This document shows positions 17,358-24,770 of a stretch of DNA of 36,649 nucleotides, piece by piece. The stretch comes from a virus. Positions within the stretch are counted from its first letter, which is position 1, and every line of letters begins with the position of its first letter. The stretch spans positions 1 through 36,649 of IMG/VR virus record IMGVR_UViG_3300030044_000046; one strand, 5' to 3'. A program made the translations under genes and the position numbers. Under the pieces are notes generated by a model. That model saw only the letters and a program-made list of their open reading frames with translations. It did no database searches and had not been told where the DNA came from.

Positions 17358-18056
17358 ATGCGCTATAATATTGACAGCGTGGTAGCTAATGTGTACTGTC
17401 ATTATATGGATTTAACTAATATAACAGCAGAGACAGCATATACGTTAGGATTTATCTGGGCCGACGGGTCTATATCTAAAGAAAATAAAATTAAAATAGC
17501 TATAAAACAAGTTGATGCAGTAATTATTGAACCAACACTTATGAAAGCCTGGAATTGGAATATACGTAGAAATATACAAAAAACAAATCCACCAGGGCAA
17601 TTACAAATGAGTTTTCAAAAAGGTAGTGTAGAATTAGCAACTAAATTAATTAGTTACAATTATAGAAGTAAAGATCAAGCTCCTACAATATTAAGCATTA
17701 TACCTGAAAACCTAACTCATTACTGGTGGAGGGGTTACAGTGATGGGGATGGTTGTTTTTGTATATCCAGAGATGGTCATTGTTCTTATAGTATTTGTGG
17801 TCCCTACACTCAAGATTGGTCTGCTTTTGAGAAATTAGTATTACCTATGGAGATTCATTATAGAATAGGGAGGGAGATTAATAAAAAAACTGGACATAAG
17901 GGTTCTAGAATAGTTATACCTAGCATTTGTGGTGGTTATAAATTCGGTAACTATATTTATCAAGGCTTTCTAGAAGACAGAATTGGACTGACTAGAAAGT
18001 ATGAGAAATATCTACAATTCAACTTACCAAGAAATGAAAGAAGAAGGCCTGCTTAA
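17358..18056 (+). CDS. LAGLIDADG-family homing endonuclease (free-standing)
   Basis: A 232-residue protein with two LAGLIDADG-like helices: TLGFIWADGSI (about 29-38, acidic D36) and RGYSDGDGCF (about 125-134, acidic D129/D131). The two-motif single-chain layout predicts a monomeric site-specific DNA endonuclease that spreads its own gene. A second possible start is the Met at 17406 (MDLTNITAE). It is on the plus strand between minus-strand virion genes, is not inside an intron or intein that I can see, and its stop overlaps the stop of the 18053-18337 gene. Its natural target is probably in a related phage at this intergenic position. Confidence 0.8.
   Translation: MRYNIDSVVANVYCHYMDLTNITAETAYTLGFIWADGSISKENKIKIAIKQVDAVIIEPTLMKAWNWNIRRNIQKTNPPGQLQMSFQKGSVELATKLISYNYRSKDQAPTILSIIPENLTHYWWRGYSDGDGCFCISRDGHCSYSICGPYTQDWSAFEKLVLPMEIHYRIGREINKKTGHKGSRIVIPSICGGYKFGNYIYQGFLEDRIGLTRKYEKYLQFNLPRNERRRPA
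18032..18056. other. Junction motif shared with position 4863
   Basis: AAATGAAAGAAGA followed by AGGCCTGCTTAA here, and by GGGCTTCTTAA at 4863-4886. Both copies lie exactly where a plus-strand insert ends against the stop codon of a minus-strand gene. Confidence 0.4.
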
Positions 18057-18337
18057 CTATGATGTACAAGCAGTAAAGTCTGAATACACCAGCCCGCAAA
18101 AATTAATATCACATTTACGGCTACCAATACTCCAGTAGTTTTAGCTTTAGATAATTCAAGTTTTTCGACCTTTTCTCTCAGACTTTTTACTTCATCTGCT
18201 TGAGCACAACTTAGCTTAATATCAGTAATATCCTTAGCTAATTGTTTTTGACCAGTCCTGAGTTCTTCAAGATTATCTTTAATAGTTTTTCTCCATTCAG
18301 CATTCAATTGCTGTTCTAATTGTGTTTCGTTCGACAT
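18053..18337 (-). CDS. XhlA-like coiled-coil protein with C-terminal membrane anchor
   Basis: A 94-residue protein. A charged coiled-coil spans about residues 5-65, followed by one C-terminal membrane segment (about 68-90, VLVAVNVILIFAGW). This matches the layout of haemolysin XhlA/holin-associated small phage proteins, which act with holins or anchor lysis proteins. Sequence alone does not prove a lysis role. It is the last gene of the ejection/RNA polymerase operon, 12 bp after the stop of the beta N-terminal fragment. No endolysin is evident nearby. Confidence 0.55.
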   Translation of the reverse strand: MSNETQLEQQLNAEWRKTIKDNLEELRTGQKQLAKDITDIKLSCAQADEVKSLREKVEKLELSKAKTTGVLVAVNVILIFAGWCIQTLLLVHHS

Positions 18338-18349
18338 ATATTTGAGTAG

Positions 18350-19048
18350 TTATTCTTCTTCATTACCTATGACTTTATTATACAATTTATCAAATTCTAG
18401 TCCAGTATATTGAGATTTATTTTTATTGAATATTTCAGAACCCCAAACTTTCTCCATCTCACTATCAGATACGCCCATTTCTTTAAGTAATCCATATAGC
18501 TTAATTTGAGTAGTTCCAACTTGATAAACGAATAATGCACGGTCAGGGTAAAAAATTACTTTGCCACCTACTCCAGTTCCAGGTAAGACATTGATGTGGG
18601 CTTCAGCTTCTCCAGATTCCTTAGTACGAGTATAGACACCTGGTAGTAAACGTTGTTGATGTGCAACTGAGTATTCCGCACCATGTAAGATTACTGTATT
18701 CCTTTCAGTAAGCCAGGGGATATGAGCGATAGTTGTAGTTTTGGTATCTAATACATTACCAGTTTTCTTATCTATCATCTGAAAAGTACCTCGTAATGGA
18801 GTGGACAAATCTCTTTTCTCCATTATAGCCTTATTTTGTTCTTTATAAGTTGGAGAATGTTCAGGAGCATTATAAGATAAGTCTGTTACTTTTAGTTTGT
18901 AGGCTGGACTTTCAATTGTATTAAGCTTCTTCTGAAAAGAATCCAAGGCTTTAGTATGTAACCATTCCCTAGTCTTCTCTGGATCGAAAAAACCACGCAC
19001 ATTCTTTGGAATAGGCAAACTATATAATGGATCTATATGATTGTTCAC
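18350..19048 (-). CDS. RNA polymerase beta subunit N-terminal fragment
   Basis: A 232-residue protein matching the N-terminal protrusion/lobe region of bacterial RpoB. STPLRGTFQ (82-90) corresponds to the segment where RpoB reads T-x-x-APL. IAHIPWLTERNTVILHGAE (107-125) matches GEIPLMTDNGTFVINGTE, and HQQRLLPGV (130-138) matches SQLHRSPGV. KVIFYPDRALFVYQV and LLKEMGVSDSEME match the lobe segment that in RpoB ends LRALNYTTEQI. The protein stops in the lobe, just where the 4178-4864 protein begins in alignment, so the two are adjacent pieces of one beta chain encoded 14 kb apart on opposite strands. Rifampicin-side residues R143 and V146 are replaced by Y126 and A129. It lies in a tight operon with ejection-type proteins, which suggests a virion-packaged polymerase. 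Catalytic motifs are not in this piece. Confidence 0.85.
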   Translation of the reverse strand: MNNHIDPLYSLPIPKNVRGFFDPEKTREWLHTKALDSFQKKLNTIESPAYKLKVTDLSYNAPEHSPTYKEQNKAIMEKRDLSTPLRGTFQMIDKKTGNVLDTKTTTIAHIPWLTERNTVILHGAEYSVAHQQRLLPGVYTRTKESGEAEAHINVLPGTGVGGKVIFYPDRALFVYQVGTTQIKLYGLLKEMGVSDSEMEKVWGSEIFNKNKSQYTGLEFDKLYNKVIGNEEE

Positions 19049-19050
19049 AA

Positions 19051-19860
19051 TTATAATGATTGTGGAGCATTCAGCCTAGGTTGTAAACTATTTTGTTGAG
19101 TTTGTTGGGTAGCTTGGGCTGTGGCTGCGGTATTTTTCATAATACTATACACCAAACCTATCAAAGCTGTTCCACCTATCACACTAGCCAGAGTCTGCCA
19201 ATTATTCTTTAACCACTGACCACTAAGTTCTCCAGCCCTCCCTAACATAGAATTAGTGACTAGAGACTTTATTTTAGGATCTTGCATCATCACACTAGAT
19301 AATGTTTTATGATCTCCAGTTAGGCCTTGTTTAGCAGCACTACCTAAATCAGACCAGGAAGCATTACTAAAACTGGATTTAGCTCCTCTCTCTATCTGAC
19401 TACTTAAGAATTTGGCTAAATCTGGATGATAAGTACCTATAGTATTTATTGCTACTGCTTGCTGTTCAGGAGGTAAATTTTGAAAACTAGTAAATACATC
19501 ATTAAGTTTACCTTGATTATCAGCTAATGAAGCACTATTTATAGGATGTGCTAGTATCTGTGAAAATGAAGGAGTGACTGTATTTTTAAATTGCTCAGGA
19601 GTAGTGGAAGCTAATTGATTATCTGGTATACTACTAATAGATTTCTCTATATTAGGCAAAGCTGATTCTACTTTAGGATAAACACTTTCAAAATCATTTA
19701 TTGTATGCTGAGTTTGAGAGAGAAGAGGTGCCTTAATACCTGAGATAACTGGACTAGGAGCTGAAGGTGTTATTTGAGGTGTAGGAGGAGTTACTTGAGC
19801 AAACTTATTTATCTCACTAAGTACTCCTCTATAAAAAGCATTATTTTGCATATTCAACAC
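19051..19860 (-). CDS. Ejection-operon protein with N-terminal FYRGVLSE motif and membrane segment
   Basis: 269 residues (a start at Met4, 19851, is equally possible). The N-terminus NAFYRGVLSEINKFA resembles those of four other genes here (a possible capsid-targeting peptide). A Pro-rich linker follows, then a helical middle, and near the C-terminus a Gly-containing hydrophobic segment (about 222-240, LASVIGGTALIGLVYSI) before a Gln/Thr-rich tail. No family recognised. It overlaps the upstream gene by 20 bp and lies 2 bp before the RNA polymerase fragment, so it is co-expressed with it. A virion-internal or membrane-penetrating role is inferred. Confidence 0.65.
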   Translation of the reverse strand: MLNMQNNAFYRGVLSEINKFAQVTPPTPQITPSAPSPVISGIKAPLLSQTQHTINDFESVYPKVESALPNIEKSISSIPDNQLASTTPEQFKNTVTPSFSQILAHPINSASLADNQGKLNDVFTSFQNLPPEQQAVAINTIGTYHPDLAKFLSSQIERGAKSSFSNASWSDLGSAAKQGLTGDHKTLSSVMMQDPKIKSLVTNSMLGRAGELSGQWLKNNWQTLASVIGGTALIGLVYSIMKNTAATAQATQQTQQNSLQPRLNAPQSL

Positions 19861-20809
19861 CTACAGGATATTGAGCTTTTTCTTCCTTCTCTTTTTTCTT
19901 TAGATGATTATTTAATAGTATACCGAATGTACCAGCTGTACCTAAACCAGCTAATGCCTTCCAAGTATCTTTAGTCTGTCCCCAATAATTACCAGTAAGC
20001 TTGTTTACAAATGCATTACCACCTTTAGAAGCTTTATTAGATAAACTATCTTCAGCACTTAACAAGCTAGCATCATCAGTAGGGAGATTCTTCATAATAG
20101 TACTACTATCAATACCAGGTACTGCTGAGGGAGCAAATCCCATAGCATTTGGTGCATTTTCTGTTAAAGATTTAGTAGTTGGTTCTACATAATTATCAGC
20201 CACACCTAATGCACCTAAACCTGCGATAGGGGTAACCCATTTATGTTGATTAGTGAAACCTTTTACAGCATTAAGACCTGGTACTTTATTTATCAGACCT
20301 TTTGTCAAACTAAGTAAAGAAGCAGCTTCTTTATCCAATTCTTCTGCAGCAGCTTTACAGAATGCATCTACTAATGGTGTTTCTTCACTCATTTTATTCA
20401 TTTGTTGAGCTAGCATTAACTGCTTAGTATAATTCTTTTTAGCTTCGGCTATCTGAGCATTTCCTTGATTCTCCTGATATTTGTCATAAAGCGCTTTAGT
20501 TCCTAAGAATCCTATAGGCAAACCTACTAAGGCTGAGAGAGGAGAAACATACCAATCAGGCTGCATTGGTTCTGCTGATTTACCGAAACCTTGTAATGGA
20601 CCAGCTTCCCCAGGAGTTACTGAAGCAATTCCATTATTTTCCGGTAATTGTAGCTTGATTTTATTTTGCTCTACTTTAGGTGGATTTAATTTACTCCCCA
20701 TATCTGTGAGCAACCTTAGTCCGGCAAATACACTTCCGCCACCCAAAGCAGATAACAACATCAATTCTGGGGGAGTATAGCCTGAAGCTTTCTTTAAAAT
20801 TTCATTCAT
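19841..20809 (-). CDS. Multi-spanning Gly-rich virion/ejection-type protein
   Basis: 322 residues with four Gly/Ala-rich hydrophobic segments (about 16-34, 91-110, 193-208 and 287-303). These resemble glycine-zipper membrane helices of phage ejection proteins. It begins MNEILKKASGYTPPE. An internal amphipathic stretch (VDAFCKAAAEELDKEA, about 145-160) resembles the N-terminal peptide of neighbouring proteins. The C-terminus is very basic/acidic (KKKEKEEK). The ATG overlaps the upstream stop (ATGA). No family name can be given. Confidence 0.6.
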   Translation of the reverse strand: MNEILKKASGYTPPELMLLSALGGGSVFAGLRLLTDMGSKLNPPKVEQNKIKLQLPENNGIASVTPGEAGPLQGFGKSAEPMQPDWYVSPLSALVGLPIGFLGTKALYDKYQENQGNAQIAEAKKNYTKQLMLAQQMNKMSEETPLVDAFCKAAAEELDKEAASLLSLTKGLINKVPGLNAVKGFTNQHKWVTPIAGLGALGVADNYVEPTTKSLTENAPNAMGFAPSAVPGIDSSTIMKNLPTDDASLLSAEDSLSNKASKGGNAFVNKLTGNYWGQTKDTWKALAGLGTAGTFGILLNNHLKKKEKEEKAQYPVGVEYAK

Positions 20810-21210
20810 ATATTGTTTTCCTTCTCTTTCTCCAACTCTGCTTTAACATCCAGGTTTTCAACATATTCAACAAACATTACCAAATCTCCTTTATGGGTCC
20901 AATTATCAGACCGATTCAAAACTCTATATCTTCTAGAGTTATTATATAAATCTTGTAATAATTGAGCATGTTCATCATCACTACATGGTTTTAAAAATAT
21001 ACACTTATAGATCTCATTAGGAATAGGTACATTATTTGATTTTATACCTAGTTGAGTTTCAAAAGCATCAAGTATCTTATCCGGGTCACTACTTTTAAAT
21101 AAATCTTTCTGAATCTGTTCTTCAGACTTTGGTTCCCAAGGTACCTCACTCAATGTTCCTTGCAGCATGAAGTCTTCACGATTCTTAATCTCAATATTTT
21201 TCTTAGGCAT
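20806..21210 (-). CDS. Hypothetical soluble protein of the ejection operon
   Basis: A 134-residue charged protein without membrane segments or a recognised family. The N-terminus is MPKKNIEIKNREDF and the C-terminus is a charged helix (VKAELEKEKENN). It is one of the few proteins in the operon lacking both the shared N-terminal peptide and a Gly-rich membrane segment, so it may be a chaperone or adaptor. Its stop overlaps the next start (ATGA) and it lies 2 bp from its upstream neighbour. Confidence 0.6.
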   Translation of the reverse strand: MPKKNIEIKNREDFMLQGTLSEVPWEPKSEEQIQKDLFKSSDPDKILDAFETQLGIKSNNVPIPNEIYKCIFLKPCSDDEHAQLLQDLYNNSRRYRVLNRSDNWTHKGDLVMFVEYVENLDVKAELEKEKENNI

Positions 21211-21212
21211 AA

Positions 21213-21551
21213 TTATAGAGTTGAAGGGTTTTTAATATGTTCTATTAAAGATCTGGTAGCTTCTTCGTATTGTTGTTTTTCCCTGATTTTCTTTAATTGT
21301 TGATTAGTACTATCCTCATTAGCCTGCAACCCCATATAAGCACCAGTACCTCCTAATGCACCTACCGCTAATGCTGAGGCTCCGTAAAGATTTAATAGAC
21401 CTTTACCTACATTAGTGAACGATTCTGGTGAAAAGAACAAGCCACCTCCACCAGCCTCTTTACTCAAGGCTCTCTCCAAGTCTAACAATGTCTTACCTTC
21501 TTTAGCTAATTCAGCAGAGATTGCTTCTTTTATCAATTCAGCTTTATTCAT
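21213..21551 (-). CDS. Small ejection-operon protein with Gly-zipper helix
   Basis: 112 residues. An amphipathic N-terminus (MNKAELIKEAISAELAKEG) is followed by a Gly-rich hydrophobic helix (about 52-75, LYGASALAVGALGGTGAYMG) and a charged helical tail. It has the same two-part plan as its neighbours. It lies 3 bp after the 21555 gene's stop. No named family. Confidence 0.6.
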   Translation of the reverse strand: MNKAELIKEAISAELAKEGKTLLDLERALSKEAGGGGLFFSPESFTNVGKGLLNLYGASALAVGALGGTGAYMGLQANEDSTNQQLKKIREKQQYEEATRSLIEHIKNPSTL

Positions 21552-21554
21552 ATA

Positions 21555-21857
21555 TTAATATTTATCAGTATCAATCTTATAAGTTCTAGTCTTGTCATCG
21601 TAATTAGCAAACTTACTACGATGATAATAATCATAAATCACACTACCCAGACCAAAACCTAATAGTGTTAACAATACTTGGGTAGTCTTGCTTAAATCAT
21701 TAAATTTAGCAACTACCAATCCTATAGCGGAACCAGCTACACTAGATAATAACTTTTCAAGTTTCTGTTTATTCTCTGCTTGATTCAATTCCTGTTTCTG
21801 CTCACTACTCAGGTTATTATCATTATTAACCAGATTCATTATAGTATCAATATCCAT
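21555..21857 (-). CDS. Small membrane protein of the ejection operon
   Basis: 100 residues. A charged N-terminal helix is followed by two hydrophobic segments (about 37-52, SVAGSAIGLVVAKF, and 60-78, VLLTLLGFGLGSVIYDYY) and a basic/acidic soluble tail. It looks like a two-span hairpin membrane protein. The shared N-terminal peptide is not obvious here. It is tightly packed between neighbours (4 bp gaps). Function unknown. Confidence 0.6.
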   Translation of the reverse strand: MDIDTIMNLVNNDNNLSSEQKQELNQAENKQKLEKLLSSVAGSAIGLVVAKFNDLSKTTQVLLTLLGFGLGSVIYDYYHRSKFANYDDKTRTYKIDTDKY

Positions 21858-21861
21858 TTAA

Positions 21862-22773
21862 TTAAGGAAATATGTTTAATTTAGGATCATTAATAGCGTT
21901 AGGTAGCATCTGTCTACCAGCTATATTTAAACCAGCCATACCTAGAGCTGGTAACATCACTCTTTTACCAAGTTTTCCACCTTCTGCATCTTCTTCAGCA
22001 TTTTCTTGAGTCGTATTTAACAGATTACGTTTAGCTAAATGATATAATAAACCACTACCAGCACCTATCCCACTAGCTAGCAAGGCATTACCGGCTATAG
22101 TTCCTGCACCCTCAGTAGATATTGGACCGTTATCTGATTGTTGTACTGGTACTTCTCCACCAATTCTACCAGGTAATAGAGGAAGTTTAGTAATTCCATT
22201 AGCCAATCCTTGCACTCCTCTACCTATTACATGATTGGCATTATCAAAAAAACTTGGTCCATCACCTTCTTTAATGAATTCCTCCAACTCTTTTAACATA
22301 CCTTCTTTTACTTTTTCCAAGTTTACATTAAGAGGAGTAACTGTTTCTTTTAGTTGGGCTTTGACTTTTCTAGGTTTAGGAATAGCTTTCCATTTACTAT
22401 CTCCCTGATGTTTTAAAGTATAGGTTGGATTATTTCGTCCTTCTTGCAAAGTAAAATATATACTACCTGGATCTGATCTATGTACCTGAGCCCTACCCTT
22501 AATCTTAGCATTGGAAAATACATTAGGTAGTGGTGCTTCTGGCATCTTCTCCAATTCTGTATCATACTCACTTAGATCACCTTTAAAACTATAAGTATGA
22601 GTACCATCAGAGAAATGTATATTACCATTATCCTTGGCGAACTGCCAGGTAGATTGAGAAGTGTTGTGAGGGAATAAATCACCACTCTTCATTTCAAAGA
22701 TATTGTTACCTTGTTTATATAGTGCCAGGATATCTTTAACACCTTCACTAAAATCATTAATATCTAGTTTCAT
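21862..22773 (-). CDS. Ejection-operon protein, beta-rich N-terminus and C-terminal membrane segments
   Basis: 303 residues. The first 140 residues are polar and beta-rich (for example NIHFSDGTHTYSFKGD). A helical section at about 150-170 (EGMLKELEEFIKEGDG) resembles the amphipathic peptide found at the N-termini of neighbours. Two Gly/Ala-rich hydrophobic segments lie at about 228-247 and 270-290. No recognised family. The ATG overlaps the stop of the 22770 gene (ATGA). Confidence 0.6.
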   Translation of the reverse strand: MKLDINDFSEGVKDILALYKQGNNIFEMKSGDLFPHNTSQSTWQFAKDNGNIHFSDGTHTYSFKGDLSEYDTELEKMPEAPLPNVFSNAKIKGRAQVHRSDPGSIYFTLQEGRNNPTYTLKHQGDSKWKAIPKPRKVKAQLKETVTPLNVNLEKVKEGMLKELEEFIKEGDGPSFFDNANHVIGRGVQGLANGITKLPLLPGRIGGEVPVQQSDNGPISTEGAGTIAGNALLASGIGAGSGLLYHLAKRNLLNTTQENAEEDAEGGKLGKRVMLPALGMAGLNIAGRQMLPNAINDPKLNIFP

Positions 22774-22982
22774 ATAGTTCTGGTAAACCCTGGGCTGTTT
22801 GTCTGTATATTAGGTGTCATACCGCCAATACTAGGAACAGGACTAGGTCGTGGGGCAGGATTAGGAGGAGGTAATGAAGCTGATTGTGGAGCTGGATTTG
22901 TATTACTAAAACTTGTATTTGGTTGATTAGCGAAACCAAACTCATTAGCTTCTTTAAGGATTTGTGTAAGATATAGAAACAT
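22770..22982 (-). CDS. Short Pro-rich virion-type protein
   Basis: 70 residues from the ATG at 22982. An upstream in-frame start at 23042 would overlap the preceding gene, and the ATG at 22982 is 4 bp after that gene's stop. The N-terminus (LTQILKEANEFGFA) has the same hydrophobic-E-x-hydrophobic plan as the neighbours' targeting-like peptides. The rest is Pro/Ser/Asn-rich and probably disordered, ending FTRTI. Similar Pro-rich tails are in the 23748 and 35668 genes. Confidence 0.6.
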   Translation of the reverse strand: MFLYLTQILKEANEFGFANQPNTSFSNTNPAPQSASLPPPNPAPRPSPVPSIGGMTPNIQTNSPGFTRTI

Positions 22983-22986
22983 ATGA

Positions 22987-23748
22987 TTATTTATGTGGTA
23001 CTGTATTTGTTGCATTATTAACAGGACTAATAGGTTTAACATTAGGAATACTATTAGTAGGAGCTGAGGTAGGAGTTGGTTCTATAACACCATGACTCTG
23101 ATTACTAGGAGCACTAGTAGGTAGATCGTCAGGACCATGATTCAGACTACTAGGAGCCCTGTCTGGAAGTTCTTGAGGAGGAGGAGTAGGTTTGGGAACT
23201 CCATCTCCAGAATTAAACATATCTCTAATACCTTGATTACCTAAGAATGCTCCTGAAGCTGCACCACCTAAACCACCCAGCATCAGACCAGACATTGGAT
23301 GACCTAGCAATGCACCAATTAATAGTCCTCCTAAACCACCACCCATACTACCAGAGAGTAGACTAGATAATAGGTTTGGATTGTTATGTAATGCTTGCTG
23401 TATAAATTGAGGCATCCAGGATTGATGCTCCAGCCAATTTTGACCCTGGCTTAATCCTCCATTATTAAGTCCGCCTAGGAAGTTTTCATAACCTTTCTCA
23501 GTATCTTGTAAATCTGCTTGTTTATGTATTTGAGGTAGTAGTTGAGTAAATCTAATAATCTCATTAGCTAGCTTAACCTTGTATTGAGGGTCACCAGATT
23601 CTTTAGCTAGTACGTCAAAGGCTTGCGTCCAAATATCTACTATTTCATCAGCTTGCTTAATATAGCCTTTGAGGAAATCTACGTCACACTTCTCTTCTTC
23701 AGCCAGCTTTAAGAAACCGCTTACAAATTCATTATATAAGTTACTCAT
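22987..23748 (-). CDS. Ejection-type protein with glycine-zipper core and Pro-rich tail
   Basis: 253 residues. N-terminal peptide YNEFVSGFLKLAEEE (5-19); helical section to about 130; then a long glycine-zipper stretch (about 133-172, GGGLGGLLIGALLG... GGLGGAASGAFLG) typical of proteins that insert into membranes; then a Pro/Ser/Asn-rich tail. The combination fits a pilot or internal ejection protein that crosses the host envelope. It lies 2 bp after the 23751 gene's stop. No specific named family. Confidence 0.65.
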   Translation of the reverse strand: MSNLYNEFVSGFLKLAEEEKCDVDFLKGYIKQADEIVDIWTQAFDVLAKESGDPQYKVKLANEIIRFTQLLPQIHKQADLQDTEKGYENFLGGLNNGGLSQGQNWLEHQSWMPQFIQQALHNNPNLLSSLLSGSMGGGLGGLLIGALLGHPMSGLMLGGLGGAASGAFLGNQGIRDMFNSGDGVPKPTPPPQELPDRAPSSLNHGPDDLPTSAPSNQSHGVIEPTPTSAPTNSIPNVKPISPVNNATNTVPHK

Positions 23749-23750
23749 AA

Positions 23751-24770
23751 TTATTTGGTTAACTCTGCCTCTCTACGTACTTGTTCTAGTAAATGTGCAA
23801 TAGTCTGAAAATTCTCAGTATTTCCTTTATTAGACCAAGGAGTAGGGTTATAACCTATATTAGCTAATGTACCAGGACTTGTCACTAGATTATTTGATCC
23901 AGAACTAAAGAAACTATTTAATCTTTGTTTAGCATCATTGATTAAGGCCGGATCGCCAGACCTTAGTTCCTGTCTTATACCAGGGTTATTCTTAGTACCT
24001 ACTAGACTATCTGCTACACTACCTAGCAAATCTGAATGTTGTTGAGCTTTATCTCCTCCTTCATTTAATAAAGCTTGAACTGCAGCCCCACCAGATAACG
24101 GTACAGCAGCTACACTACCAGCAGCAGCAGTCATGGCTCGAGGTGCAGCAAAACCTGGTAAGAAGCTTTGTATAGCTGGGGCAGTACTTCTAAGAGCTGA
24201 TGGTAGTAGTTTGGAGGCAAGGTTGGTTATTGGTCTCATAGATACTGATCTACCTAGACTACCAAATCCACCCATAGGAACAGATTTACCAGCCAAACCT
24301 AAACCACCTAATACTGCTTGAGATGCACCACCTACACCTTGAACTGCTCTTAAACCAGGACTTAAGTTATCAGGATTTGAAACACTATCATATATATTAT
24401 TAATTCCACTAAGAGCATCAACTCCACCAGATACTCCATTAAGGCCCCATTTCTTTACAGCCAAACCACCTAAACCTGCTCCAACTCCAGTAGCTATTCC
24501 ATTATTCAAAGAGTTAAATGAGGTAGGGGCAGGAGTGGTAGGAGTGGTAGGAGTAGAGGTAGTAATTGATTGGGTTGGGCTTGTTGCAGGATTATCAAAA
24601 TATCTATTCAATCCATAAGTACCTAGAGCGCCAGCACCAATACCTAATCCTCCTAATACATAAGGATTCTGATACCAATGTTTTTTAGATGGTTCTTTAG
24701 CTAGTTCAGATAGTTTGGTTAGTTTGGTTAACTCAGCTAGTAAACCTTTATAGAAGGATGTTTTATTCAT
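23751..24770 (-). CDS. Ejection-type protein with N-terminal FYKGLLAEL motif and Gly-rich helices
   Basis: 339 residues. N-terminus TSFYKGLLAELTKLTKL, strikingly like the FYRGVLSEINKFA of the 19860 gene. A Gly-rich membrane segment (about 36-54, YVLGGLGIGAGALGTYG), a Thr/Pro linker and a second (about 95-108, GVGAGLGGLAVKKWG) follow. The remainder is Gly/Ala/Ser-rich helix. Its start overlaps the stop of the Rep-like gene (ATGA). A virion-internal, membrane-active role is inferred. Confidence 0.65.
   Translation of the reverse strand: MNKTSFYKGLLAELTKLTKLSELAKEPSKKHWYQNPYVLGGLGIGAGALGTYGLNRYFDNPATSPTQSITTSTPTTPTTPAPTSFNSLNNGIATGVGAGLGGLAVKKWGLNGVSGGVDALSGINNIYDSVSNPDNLSPGLRAVQGVGGASQAVLGGLGLAGKSVPMGGFGSLGRSVSMRPITNLASKLLPSALRSTAPAIQSFLPGFAAPRAMTAAAGSVAAVPLSGGAAVQALLNEGGDKAQQHSDLLGSVADSLVGTKNNPGIRQELRSGDPALINDAKQRLNSFFSSGSNNLVTSPGTLANIGYNPTPWSNKGNTENFQTIAHLLEQVRREAELTK

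Noticed and set aside
17358-18056. Homing endonuclease inside an intron or intein
   Set aside because: It lies between two complete minus-strand genes on the opposite strand, with no split exons visible.
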